The notes below the pieces were generated by a model that worked only from the letters and a program-made list of their open reading frames with translations, was not told the origin of the DNA and ran no database searches. Positions 11,695 to 19,851 of a stretch of DNA of 64,000 bases are shown here, piece by piece (within the stretch, counting starts at the first letter, position 1; the number at the start of each line of letters is the position of its first letter). The position numbers and the translations under genes are program-made. Source of the DNA: Limisphaerales bacterium (GTDB lineage Bacteria; Verrucomicrobiota; Verrucomicrobiia; Limisphaerales; SXTU01); contig WRPG01000024.1 of the NCBI GenBank assembly GCA_009773355.1, positions 1-64,000 of the forward strand. The letters run 5' to 3'.

Positions 11695-12828
11695 CTACTC
11701 CGCAGCGCGCATACGCTTGCGCAGGCCGATGGCCGCCGCCAGCTCGCGGTGGATGCTGGTGACGCGCTCGGTCTGGCCCTTCGCCGGGAAGCGCGCGTAA
11801 AAGCCCTCGGCGCGAAACGCCTCGGCCAGTTCGGCCCACGGCGCCAGGCGTTGCGCCCAGCGCTCCGCCCGGCCCTCGACGGGCAAGGGGTCTTGCGCGG
11901 TGAGGTCAGCGGCGACGCGGACGAGGGCTTTGAGCGTGACGGGCTTGGTGATCATCCAGCCGGGCTGGCCCCACTGCGCGCTCCAGGTCTGGGCGGCAGC
12001 CTTGAGGAGATCGCGCAGGGCAAGGTAGTAGCAGTGCGCGTGGTGCTTGGTCGCGCCGGCCTGCTGGATGCCGGGCCATTCCTGGCGAATCCAGCGGTGG
12101 ACTTCGTTGAACAGCTCGGCCTGAAGAATCCATTTCTCCTGCCGGCTGCGGCCGCCGAGGCGGTTGATGCGGAAGCGCAGCGGGCTGTCCTCGGCGCGGT
12201 AGAGCTGCTCGGTGATGTCGGCGGCGAAGCGGCGGTCGGGATCGGCCCACGAGACCTTTTCGTAGAGGTCCACGAGGTGGCTCTTGTTGATGCGCGTGGG
12301 CGTGGAGTTGATGATGACGAACATCTCGGTGGCAAAGTCCTCGCTGCGGCCATCGAAGATGATGCAGGGCACGCGGATGTTCTTCGCCTCCTCCGGGTGC
12401 GTGCGCGCGTAGAACTCCAGCGCGGCGAGCCGGTGCTGTCCGTCAATGATCAGATACTTCTCCTCCGGCTCGCGCAGTTGCCCGACGCCACTGCCGTCCG
12501 ACCACGCGTCAAAGCGCAGCGCCTGCGGGGTGAAGAGGAGCACGGTGCCGGGAATGGGCGGCTGCGAGACGGCGGTCTCGTAGAAGTTGCGGATGGCCTT
12601 GACCTTCGCGTGCGAGAGGTCGCGCTGGAAGGCGCGGTCGCTGCGCTCGACGCGGGCGATGAACTGCGCGACGTCGTCGGGCTGCTCCGGCGGGGCGTCG
12701 GGCTGGATGGAGCCGGCGTCATCGCCATAGTAACGGCTGCTGAAGCGGACCTTCTGGAGCAGTTGCTCCGGCGAGTAGGAGGCGAAGTAGAAGACGGCGT
12801 CCTTCTGGCGGATTTGGGTGGCGATCAT
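11695..12828 (-). CDS. DGQHR-domain protein (DndB/DNA-modification-associated family)
   Basis: The 377-residue protein carries the diagnostic IIDGQHRLAAL near residue 129, followed by IRVPCIIFDGRSEDFATEMF and VIINSTPTRINKSHL, a ParB-like/DGQHR core. A helical C-terminus of about 200 residues follows. DGQHR proteins include DndB, the repressor of phosphorothioate DNA modification, and components of other DNA-modification or defence islands. Here none of those partner genes is adjacent: neighbours are ffh and an MFS operon. So it is either a stand-alone regulator or the remnant of an island. Biochemical function unknown. Confidence 0.8.
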   Translation of the reverse strand: MIATQIRQKDAVFYFASYSPEQLLQKVRFSSRYYGDDAGSIQPDAPPEQPDDVAQFIARVERSDRAFQRDLSHAKVKAIRNFYETAVSQPPIPGTVLLFTPQALRFDAWSDGSGVGQLREPEEKYLIIDGQHRLAALEFYARTHPEEAKNIRVPCIIFDGRSEDFATEMFVIINSTPTRINKSHLVDLYEKVSWADPDRRFAADITEQLYRAEDSPLRFRINRLGGRSRQEKWILQAELFNEVHRWIRQEWPGIQQAGATKHHAHCYYLALRDLLKAAAQTWSAQWGQPGWMITKPVTLKALVRVAADLTAQDPLPVEGRAERWAQRLAPWAELAEAFRAEGFYARFPAKGQTERVTSIHRELAAAIGLRKRMRAAE

Positions 12829-13008
12829 GGCAGTGCTTTCAATCGAGCTGAGGGATTACGCTCCGCTCGTGACTGCTAGAGGGGCGGCCCGGTGAAATCA
12901 ACGTGAAATCGGGCGGCGCACCGTGAAATGATTTGGGCGGGCGGATGCGCGGGATGAATGGCGGCCTCAGCGCGCGGGGAGAGCGGGAGCGAGTGGGCTG
13001 CGGAAGAA
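12829..13008. other. Non-coding gap between the DGQHR gene and ffh
   Basis: No gene is seen. It contains three GTGAAAT repeats spaced about 15-20 bp (12891-12930), possibly part of the DGQHR promoter region. The rest is featureless until the hairpin at 13009. Confidence 0.4.
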
Positions 13009-13104
13009 AGTATTCAGTAGCCAGTGTTCAGTCGGCAGCCGTGGGCGACAGCGTGGCTGACACCGACTGACTACTGATTACTGAAGACTGAACACTGATT
13101 ACTT
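13009..13104. repeat. ACTGATT-type heptamer hairpin downstream of ffh
   Basis: The right arm is tandem ACTGATT/ACTGAAG/ACTGAAC units (period 7) and the left arm holds inverted copies (TTCAGTAGCCAGTGTTCAGT). It lies immediately after the ffh stop on the minus strand. The same family recurs at 43757-43846. Confidence 0.85.
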
Positions 13105-13113
13105 TCCCTCCCC

Positions 13114-14448
13114 TCACCGCATCCCCGGCATCCCGCCCATGCGGCCCATCATCTTCGAGAACTTCGACATCTTCTTCATCATCTGCTGCATCTGGGCGAA
13201 CTGCTGGAGCAGCGTGTTGACCTCGGTGACGGTCACGCCGCTGCCCTTGGCGATGCGGATGCGCCGCTTGGCGTTGAGGAGGTTCACGTTGCGGCGCTCG
13301 GTCGGGGTCATGGCGCAGATGATGCCTTCCTTGCGGCGGAAGTCCTTCTCCGCCTTGCCGAAGTCAGTGCCCTTCGACATCTCCGCGCCGCCGGGCAGCA
13401 TGCCCATGATGTTTTCCAGCGGCCCCATCTTCTTCATCTCGCGGAGCTGCATGAGGAAGTCTTCCAGCGTGAACTGGCCCTTCTTCATCTTCTCCTCCAG
13501 CGCCATCGCGGAGTCCTGGTCAATCCGCTCGGCGGCCTTTTCGACGAGCGACACCACGTCGCCCATGCCGAGGATGCGCTGGGCCATGCGCTCGGGATGG
13601 AACGGCTCGAAGTCGTCGAGCTTCTCGCCCACGCCCATGAACTTGATGGGCCGGCCCGTGACCTCGCGCAGGCTCAGGGCCGCGCCGCCGCGGGCGTCGC
13701 CGTCGAGCTTGGTGAGGATGGAGCCAGTGAGGTTGAGGGCCTGGTCGAAGTGCGTGGCGACGTTCACCGCCTCCTGGCCGGTGGCAGCGTCGAGCACGAG
13801 GAGAATTTCCTGCGGCTGCACGAGGTCGCGCAGGCGGACCAGCTCCTGCACGAGCACCTCGTCAATTTGCAGGCGGCCGGCGGTGTCGAAGATGATGACG
13901 TTGCGGCTGGTGAGCTTGGCGAGCTGCTGGGCGTCGCGGGCGATCTTGAGCACGTCGGTCTCGCCGCGCTTGAGGAAGACCGGGACTTCGAGCTGCTTGC
14001 CGAGCGTTTCGAGCTGGTCCATTGCGGCAGGGCGATAGACGTCGCACGCGACGAGGAGCGGCTGGCGGCCCTGCTTCTTGAGCCAGTTGGCCAGCTTGCC
14101 GGCGCTGGTGGTCTTGCCCGCGCCGTGCAGGCCGACCATGAGGATGTTCGTCGGGCTGGCGGAGAGGTTGAGGCCGGCGTTCGACGAGCCGAGCAGCGCG
14201 ACCAGCTCGTCGCTGATGAGTTTGATGATCTGCTGGCCGGGGTGGATGCTCTGGATGACCTGCTGGCCGAGGGCCTTTTCCTTCACGCGCTCGATGAAGT
14301 CGCGTGCGACCTTGAAGTTCACGTCGGCGTCGAGCAGCGCCATGCGCACGTCGCGGAGGGAGTCGCTGACGTTGGACTCGGAGATTTTCCCGAGGCCGCG
14401 CAGGTTGCGGAAGACGTTCTGGAGCTTGCCGGACAGCGAATCAAACAT
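13114..14448 (-). CDS. ffh: Signal recognition particle protein (Ffh/SRP54)
   Basis: The 444-residue SRP GTPase has its N domain at 1-95, then G1 GLHGAGKTTSAGKLA (about 108), DTAGR (about 190) and TKLDGDARGG (about 248). The methionine-rich M domain (QMQQMMKKMSKFSKMMGRMG) closes the chain. Ffh binds 4.5S RNA and signal sequences of nascent membrane and secreted proteins and docks with FtsY. I chose the ATG at 14446-14448 because MFDSLSGKLQNVF is the canonical N-terminus; the open frame extends much further upstream but is non-coding. Confidence 0.97.
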   Translation of the reverse strand: MFDSLSGKLQNVFRNLRGLGKISESNVSDSLRDVRMALLDADVNFKVARDFIERVKEKALGQQVIQSIHPGQQIIKLISDELVALLGSSNAGLNLSASPTNILMVGLHGAGKTTSAGKLANWLKKQGRQPLLVACDVYRPAAMDQLETLGKQLEVPVFLKRGETDVLKIARDAQQLAKLTSRNVIIFDTAGRLQIDEVLVQELVRLRDLVQPQEILLVLDAATGQEAVNVATHFDQALNLTGSILTKLDGDARGGAALSLREVTGRPIKFMGVGEKLDDFEPFHPERMAQRILGMGDVVSLVEKAAERIDQDSAMALEEKMKKGQFTLEDFLMQLREMKKMGPLENIMGMLPGGAEMSKGTDFGKAEKDFRRKEGIICAMTPTERRNVNLLNAKRRIRIAKGSGVTVTEVNTLLQQFAQMQQMMKKMSKFSKMMGRMGGMPGMR

Positions 14449-14550
14449 GGGGCGGAATCTAGGAAGCGGCGGGAAAACTGCCAGCCCTTTCGCGTCGGTG
14501 GGCGTGGCGGCCCGCTTGCATTTCGGCCCTGGCCCATCGCAACCTTGGCC

Positions 14551-15762
14551 ATGCAATCCGCCGCCTCCACCCGGTTCCAGCGCGTGGCGCGTGCCTACCG
14601 GATCGCCGCGCTGATCGGCTTCAACACGATCCTGCTGTTCCTCCTGCTGAACGTCCCCTTCTACCTCGCGGACTTCCTCTACCCGGACGAGAACGAGCCG
14701 GCCCGGCTGGGTCGCCGCGTGCTGGGCACCTACGGTCTGGAGCACCTGACCAAGGGGTATCCGGGCATGACGGCCGAGGAGGTGGCGCAACTGCAATACG
14801 AGACGTGGAGCCGGCTGGTGGTGTATGAGCCGTTCACGGAATTCAAGGAGCCCGCCTTCCAGGGGCGTTACGTCAATGTCAGCCCGCACGGCTTTCGGGT
14901 GGTGGAGAACCAAGGCCCGTGGCCGCCGGAGCGGCAGAACTTCAACGTCTTTGTTTTCGGCGGCTCGACGACCTTCGGCTACGGCGTGGCGGACGGAGGG
15001 ACGATTCCTTCGCACCTGCAACGCCAGTTGCGCGCGCTCCGCCCGGCTCGGATGGTGTGCGTGTATAACTTCGGGCGGTGCGCATATTACTCGACGCAGG
15101 AGCGCATCCTCTTCCAGCAACTCCTCGAAGGCGGCCTTCGGCCCGACCTGGCGGTGTTTGTGGACGGCATGAACGACACCGGCCACACGAAGGATGGCAG
15201 CGTCTTCTCCAGCACGCTCGGCGCGGCGGTGGTGCAGATTGAGCCGGCCCGCGCGCGGCGTGAATTCGCGGCGCAGGCCTTGCCCGTCATGCACTACGCA
15301 CGCCGGCTCCTGTTGCGGAGCGGCTGGCTCACGCCCGCGCCGGACCGGGCCGCCGCCGGCGACGAAACGACGCCACTCTGGCCGGGCAGTGACGACGAAC
15401 AGGCACGCCGGATGGTGGAGCGCTACCTCGGAAACCTCGGCATGGCCGCCGCAGTCGGCGAGCGGTTCAAGGTGCGGACGCTCTTCGTCTGGCAGCCCGT
15501 GCCGAACTTCCGCGCCGCGCCGGACAGCTCGCGTTTCCCGCAGGAGAAGGAGGCGATTCGGCGCAGTCCCGCCGTCTATGAGCGGCTCGACGCCCTGCGC
15601 GCCGCCGGCCAGTTGCCGGCCAATTTCCTGTGGCTGGCGGATGCGCAACTCGGGCGGGGCGGTGACCTCTACATTGACACCTTCCATTACGCGCCACCGT
15701 TTGCCGACGCGCTCGCGGAGGCGATCGCCCGCCAGATCGCCGCCCTCGGCTGGCTGCCGTGA
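14551..15762 (+). CDS. Membrane-anchored SGNH/GDSL-like protein
   Basis: 403 residues with one N-terminal membrane helix (about 21-41) and an exported SGNH-like domain. Block I is [12 protein letters not shown] (about 139), with Ser in place of the usual GDS context. Block III is FVDGMND, and the C-terminal catalytic Asp/His pair is in [13 protein letters not shown]. Such proteins often act as O-acetyl esterases or acetyltransferase partners on surface glycans. It is transcribed divergently from ffh, about 100 bp apart. The substrate is unknown. Confidence 0.75.
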   Translation: MQSAASTRFQRVARAYRIAALIGFNTILLFLLLNVPFYLADFLYPDENEPARLGRRVLGTYGLEHLTKGYPGMTAEEVAQLQYETWSRLVVYEPFTEFKEPAFQGRYVNVSPHGFRVVENQGPWPPERQNFNVFVFGGSTTFGYGVADGGTIPSHLQRQLRALRPARMVCVYNFGRCAYYSTQERILFQQLLEGGLRPDLAVFVDGMNDTGHTKDGSVFSSTLGAAVVQIEPARARREFAAQALPVMHYARRLLLRSGWLTPAPDRAAAGDETTPLWPGSDDEQARRMVERYLGNLGMAAAVGERFKVRTLFVWQPVPNFRAAPDSSRFPQEKEAIRRSPAVYERLDALRAAGQLPANFLWLADAQLGRGGDLYIDTFHYAPPFADALAEAIARQIAALGWLP

Positions 15763-15881
15763 GCAGCCGGGAAAGAGGCTTGCGCGCCCCGTGCGATTCC
15801 CTTAGCAATCCCCCCGCCCAACGCCGGGGCCGCACCTCGCCGCCGCGTTGCCACCAACAACCAAACAACAACTCCGCCACC

Positions 15882-17192
15882 ATGCCCGCCGCGTTCCCCG
15901 ACATCGCCAAAATCCAATACGAAGGCCCGCAGTCCAAGAATCCCCTCGCCTTCAAGCATTTCGACGCCGACGCCGTCATCGAGGGCAAGACCATGCGCGA
16001 CCACCTGCGGTTCTCGGTCGTGTATTGGCATACCATGTGTGGGCAGGGCGCGGACATGTTCGGTTGGGGCACCGCCGTCCGCCCTTGGGAAAAGGGTCTT
16101 GATGGCCTCGACCTTGCCAAGGCCCGCGTGCCCGTGTTCTTCGAGATTTGCGAGAAGCTCGGCGCGCCTTACTACGCCTTCCACGACCGCGACGTGGCCC
16201 CGCACGGCGCGACGCTCAAGCAGTCCAACCAATACCTCGACACCATCACCAAGCTCCTCAAGGCCCAGCAGAAGAAGACCGGCATCAAGCTCCTCTGGGG
16301 CACCGCGCAGCTCTTCGTCCATCCCCGCTATGCGCACGGCGCGGCCACGAGCTGCGACGCCAACGTCTTCGCCTACGCCGCCGCGCAGGTGAAGAAGGCG
16401 CTCGAAGTCACCCACGAGCTGGGCGGCGAGGGCTACACCTTCTGGGGCGGTCGCGAAGGCTACAGTTCCCTCTGGAACACCGACATGAAGCGCGAGCTGG
16501 AGCACCTCGCCAGGTTCCTGCACCTGGCCGTGGCCTACAAAAAGGAAATCGGCTTCAAGGGCCAGTTCTACATCGAGCCAAAGCCGAAAGAGCCGACCAA
16601 GCACCAATACGATTCCGACGCCGCCGCGTGCCTGAACTTCCTCCGCGAATACGACCTGATTGACCACCTCAAGCTTAACCTCGAGACGAACCACGCCACG
16701 CTGGCCGGCCATTCCATGCAGCACGAGATGGAAGTCGCGGGCGCTGCGGGTGCGCTTGGTTCGATTGACGCGAACACCGGCGACCTGTTGCTCGGCTGGG
16801 ACACCGACCAGTTCCCGACCGACATCTACCTCACCACGCAGTGCATGTTGAGCGTCCTGAAATATGGTGGCTTGAAGACGGGCGGCGTGAACTTCGACGC
16901 CAAGGTGCGCCGCGAGAGCTTCGAGCCGGTGGACCTCTTCCACGCGCACATCGGCGGCATGGACGCCTTCGCGCGCGGCCTGAAGATCGCCGCCGCCATC
17001 CGCGCCGACGGCCGCCTCGACGCCTTCGTGAAGGACCGCTACCGCACTTGGGACAGCGGCATCGGCAAGGACATCGAAAAGGGCAAAGTTGGTTTCAAGC
17101 ATCTCGAAGCGCACGCACTGAAGAACGGCGAGCCGAAGCTGGAAAGCGGCCGGCAGGAGTTCCTGGAGAACTTGACCAACGAGTTCATCTGA
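15882..17192 (+). CDS. xylA: Xylose isomerase
   Basis: The 436-residue enzyme interconverts D-xylose and D-xylulose (also glucose and fructose) in the cytoplasm. Visible signature elements are YAFHDRD (catalytic His/Asp), [26 protein letters not shown] (metal Glu and Lys), NHATLAGH and [17 protein letters not shown] (metal ligands). The length is normal for the family. The ATG at 15882 gives the canonical start. No xylulokinase or transporter is adjacent, so this is a stand-alone locus. Its last 29-55 codons are repeated, diverged, at three downstream positions (separate entries), so the 3' end may itself have been exchanged. Confidence 0.97.
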   Translation: MPAAFPDIAKIQYEGPQSKNPLAFKHFDADAVIEGKTMRDHLRFSVVYWHTMCGQGADMFGWGTAVRPWEKGLDGLDLAKARVPVFFEICEKLGAPYYAFHDRDVAPHGATLKQSNQYLDTITKLLKAQQKKTGIKLLWGTAQLFVHPRYAHGAATSCDANVFAYAAAQVKKALEVTHELGGEGYTFWGGREGYSSLWNTDMKRELEHLARFLHLAVAYKKEIGFKGQFYIEPKPKEPTKHQYDSDAAACLNFLREYDLIDHLKLNLETNHATLAGHSMQHEMEVAGAAGALGSIDANTGDLLLGWDTDQFPTDIYLTTQCMLSVLKYGGLKTGGVNFDAKVRRESFEPVDLFHAHIGGMDAFARGLKIAAAIRADGRLDAFVKDRYRTWDSGIGKDIEKGKVGFKHLEAHALKNGEPKLESGRQEFLENLTNEFI

Positions 17193-17218
17193 ACGAGCAG
17201 GCGGCGATGTCAATCCGC

Positions 17219-17791
17219 CTACTGAGTTGGGCGAGGCAGGAAGTAGCCGAGGATGCTGCGCGGGTCGCGGACGCAGATTTGCACATGGTCCAAGGCACGC
17301 AGGCCGGCGCTCTCGTAAAGCAGGTCGCCCTCGACGAAGAAGGCGCGCACGGTGTCGAAAGGCGGTTGCTCTTCCTGGGCGCGCAACCGGTGGAGAGTTT
17401 CAAAGACGGCCTGGTCCAAGTAGCGCGCCCGCAGGTCGCGGCCCTTGTTCTGCAAGGGCGGGAGGCCGGAAATGGCGCATAAATCCAGATAGGCCCGGTG
17501 GGCGGCTCTGACCAAGTCGAGGTGCTCGGTGTCAATCAGGTTGAGGCAGTTGCCCAGGTCAATGATGGCTCCGAGGACGGCAGGGGTCTGAACCTTGCCG
17601 GAGTTCCTGCCCGCTTCCTCATGTGCCCAGCGAAGGGCACGGGCGGGACTGTCTTCCCAGAAGTAGAGGCCACCACCGAGCCAGTCGTAGGCGTTCCGGC
17701 TGGGGAGAAGCTGGTCATCGCCCACCGCCACTCTGCGCGCGACGGAGAGGTCGCAGCCGTGGTAGCCGAGGACGAGGGAGCGGGAAACCAT
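17219..17791 (-). CDS. Toxin-like protein, possible ADP-ribosyltransferase-type fold (DUF3990-like)
   Basis: This 190-residue protein begins with LVLGYHGCDLSVARRV and has NAYDWLGGGLYFWEDSPARA, then conserved aromatic and acidic positions (FVEGDLLYESAG). The YHGC ... GxGLYFWE pattern resembles DUF3990/ADP-ribosyltransferase-like proteins; I infer a toxin from this and from the small partner gene. Its ATG overlaps the partner's TGA by one base (TGATG), so translation is coupled. It lies antisense just 26 bp after xylA, inside the array of xylA-end copies. No biochemical proof is visible. Confidence 0.65.
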   Translation of the reverse strand: MVSRSLVLGYHGCDLSVARRVAVGDDQLLPSRNAYDWLGGGLYFWEDSPARALRWAHEEAGRNSGKVQTPAVLGAIIDLGNCLNLIDTEHLDLVRAAHRAYLDLCAISGLPPLQNKGRDLRARYLDQAVFETLHRLRAQEEQPPFDTVRAFFVEGDLLYESAGLRALDHVQICVRDPRSILGYFLPRPTQ

Positions 17792-17958
17792 CAGCGGAAC
17801 TGCGGCTTGATCTGGCCGTTGGCCGAATAAAGCCCGGTGGACAACAAAAAGCGCCGGGCAGATTCCTTGGTCGCGGCGATTTTGCGTGCCGTCGCGCGGA
17901 GTTGTCGAAGCTCGCGCTTCATTTCCTGCGTTTTGGTGCCGTGCTTGAGAGTGGTCAT
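17791..17958 (-). CDS. Small partner (candidate antitoxin) of the toxin-like protein
   Basis: A 55-residue basic protein starting MTTLKHGTKTQEMKRELRQL, then helical, with a conserved-looking ATKESARRFLLSTGLYSANG. The stop overlaps the start of the downstream toxin-like gene (TGATG). The order, with the small gene first, and the coupling are typical of toxin-antitoxin operons; the antitoxin label is inference. It has the same reading direction and no other partner. It is easy to miss because of its size. Confidence 0.6.
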   Translation of the reverse strand: MTTLKHGTKTQEMKRELRQLRATARKIAATKESARRFLLSTGLYSANGQIKPQFR

Positions 17959-18063
17959 GACTTTGACTTGAGTGAGAATCTACGCGCACTCTCTTTTCCA
18001 GCAAGCTTCGTTTGTGGCGTTCTTCCCGTCGGCACCGGTTGGCGACGCCAAGGTCCGGCGTGA

Positions 18064-18150
18064 GAAGCGCTCGCGCTGAAAGACGGCGAGCCGAAGCCGG
18101 AAAGCAGCCGGCAGGAATTCTTGGAGAACCTCATCAACGAGTTCATCTAG
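18064..18150 (+). pseudogene. Diverged copy of the xylA 3' end (copy 2)
   Basis: 87 nt align without gaps to the last 87 nt of xylA at about 85% identity by eye, encoding [20 protein letters not shown] then INEFI and a TAG stop. Nothing upstream is xylA-like. It closes the toxin/antitoxin-like module. An exact 14-bp palindrome (AGCCGAATTCGGCT, 18163-18176) follows the stop. Confidence 0.9.
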
Positions 18151-18197
18151 GTTTGCCAAGGAAGCCGAATTCGGCTACGGAGTCGGGCCGATTTTTT

Positions 18198-19631
18198 ATG
18201 AGAATGACGTCCGTCCTCCATTGTCTGAGCCGTCTGAAGCTGACCACCATCGCCGCGTTTGCCTTCGCTGCGGCTGCTTCCGTTTCCGCCCAAGTCACCT
18301 TTCTGAAGGTGGCGGACACCGCCACCAGCATCCCGGGCGGGAGCGGTGCCTTCACCGATTTCCGGCCGGCGGTTTCCGGCAAAGACGTGGGCATTTTTAA
18401 TGGCAAGGGGAGCAGCGGGCAGGTGGGCTTCTACAAGTTCGATGGAACGACCTTGACGAAGCTGGTGGACACGGGCACGGCCGCGCCGGGGGGCACGGGC
18501 AACTTCACGAATTACTCCTTCTTCGCCTACGGCGTGGACACGACGAACTTTTCGTTCCACGGGACGGACGCCGGCGGCATGGCGGGCCTCTACCTGCTCT
18601 CCGGGGCAACGCCCACGTTGATTGCCAACACCAACACGGCGGCCCCGGTGTCGGGGGTGAAGTTCAGCACGTTTGGACAGCCAGCGGTCCATGGCGGCAA
18701 GGTCGCCTTCTTCGGCTTCGGTCCGGGCAGCTATCGCGGTGCCTTCTTGGACTCGTCGGGGACGCTCACCCGGTTGTTCGACACGAACACCGTCACCTTT
18801 CCGGGGGGTGCCGGCACGCTGGCCTTCAGCAGCCAGCTCGCTTATGAGAATGACACGATCGCGTTTCACGCGTGGGATTCGGGGCTGAACCAGCGTGAGG
18901 GCATCTTCAGCTTCTCCAACAGCGTCCTCTCGCTGCTGGCGGTGACCAACCAGACCATCCCCGGTTTCGCGAACACGTTCAGCGGCTTTCAAGGCCCGCC
19001 GAGGTTGAGCGGCGGCACCGTCGTTTTTCAGGGGCATGACACCATCTCGACCCCGGCGGTGCGCGGTATCTTCGCCGTGCCGGCGGGCGGCGGGGCCATT
19101 ACCACGCTCGTGAGCACGGCGACCGCGATCCCGGGTGGAACCAACGGTCTCTTCACCAGCTTCAGCGGCTTCGCGTATGAAAACGGCGTGCTCATTTTCA
19201 CCGGCAGCGGCACCAATTTCATCACCAGCATCTACAAGCTCCAAGGCGGCGTCCTCGAACTGCTGGTGGGCAAAACGGCCCTGCTGGACGGCAAGACCGT
19301 CAGCAGCTTCACCCTGAACACCGGCTCCCTTAACCAGGGCCTCTTCACCTTCCAGGCCAGCTTCACCGACAATTCGAAGGGAATTTTTGGCGGTGAAATC
19401 AGCCTCCCGCAGGACGCCGTGCTGGGCATCAACTCCTACTCACCCGGCACGGGGTTGACGCTTTCGTTCACCGGAGAGAACAACCGGGCCTATCGCATTC
19501 AATACAGTTCCACGCTGCTGCCGGCGAGCTGGACGGACCTGACGAACTTCAATTACACCTCACCCCTCACCGTGCCGGACGCTTCCGCAGCCGGGCCGGC
19601 TCGCCGGTTCTACCGGGCCATCTCGCCGTGA
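18198..19631 (+). CDS. Secreted repeat protein of unknown function
   Basis: 477 residues with a clear signal peptide (LTTIAAFAFAAAASVSAQ). The body consists of repeats of about 60 residues with patterns like LVDTGTAAPGGTGNFTNYS, TLVSTATAIPGGTNGLFTSF and AYENDTIAFHAW, suggesting a beta-propeller or beta-helix. The C-terminal section (YRIQYSSTLLPASWTDLTNF ... FYRAI) is a short module often seen at the end of secreted verrucomicrobial proteins. I chose the ATG at 18198 because upstream in-frame sequence overlaps the xylA remnant in another frame. It is the sole gene between xylA-end copies 2 and 3. Function not recognisable. Confidence 0.75.
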   Translation: MRMTSVLHCLSRLKLTTIAAFAFAAAASVSAQVTFLKVADTATSIPGGSGAFTDFRPAVSGKDVGIFNGKGSSGQVGFYKFDGTTLTKLVDTGTAAPGGTGNFTNYSFFAYGVDTTNFSFHGTDAGGMAGLYLLSGATPTLIANTNTAAPVSGVKFSTFGQPAVHGGKVAFFGFGPGSYRGAFLDSSGTLTRLFDTNTVTFPGGAGTLAFSSQLAYENDTIAFHAWDSGLNQREGIFSFSNSVLSLLAVTNQTIPGFANTFSGFQGPPRLSGGTVVFQGHDTISTPAVRGIFAVPAGGGAITTLVSTATAIPGGTNGLFTSFSGFAYENGVLIFTGSGTNFITSIYKLQGGVLELLVGKTALLDGKTVSSFTLNTGSLNQGLFTFQASFTDNSKGIFGGEISLPQDAVLGINSYSPGTGLTLSFTGENNRAYRIQYSSTLLPASWTDLTNFNYTSPLTVPDASAAGPARRFYRAISP

Positions 19632-19641
19632 TGGCAAGTGG

Positions 19642-19827
19642 CTGGGCCACCTCGCCGTCTTCGTGAAGAACCGCTACCGCACTTGGGACGCGGGCATGGG
19701 CAAGGATATCGAGAAGGGCAAAGCCGGCTTCAAGCAGCTCGAGACCCACGCGCTCAAGCACGGCGAGCCGAAGCTGGAGAGCGGCCGGCAGGAGTTCTTG
19801 GAGAACTTGATCAACGAGTTCATCTGA
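19642..19827 (+). pseudogene. Diverged copy of the xylA 3' end (copy 3, longest)
   Basis: About 180 nt, encoding FVKNRYRTWDAGMGKDIEKG through [20 protein letters not shown] plus I and TGA. It matches the xylA C-terminus with many silent and several amino-acid changes (about 90% over the last 87 nt). It starts 10 bp after the stop of the secreted protein and has no start codon or upstream xylA sequence. Confidence 0.92.
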
Positions 19828-19851
19828 GCGGGTCGCGTGTCGGTCGCCGCG

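Noticed and set aside
10006-12879. A 957-residue open frame on the plus strand
   Set aside because: It is antisense to the MFS and DGQHR genes, with low-complexity composition and no recognisable domain.
13009-13104. Possible CRISPR array
   Set aside because: The repeat units are 7 bp and arranged as inverted arms, with no unique spacers of constant length and no cas genes.
14449-15687. N-terminal extension of Ffh over 400 codons
   Set aside because: It is antisense to the SGNH-like gene; the canonical Ffh N-terminus begins at 14448.
18012-18197. Upstream extension of the secreted protein to an ATG at 18012
   Set aside because: That sequence overlaps the xylA-end copy in another reading frame and precedes a clean signal peptide starting at 18198.
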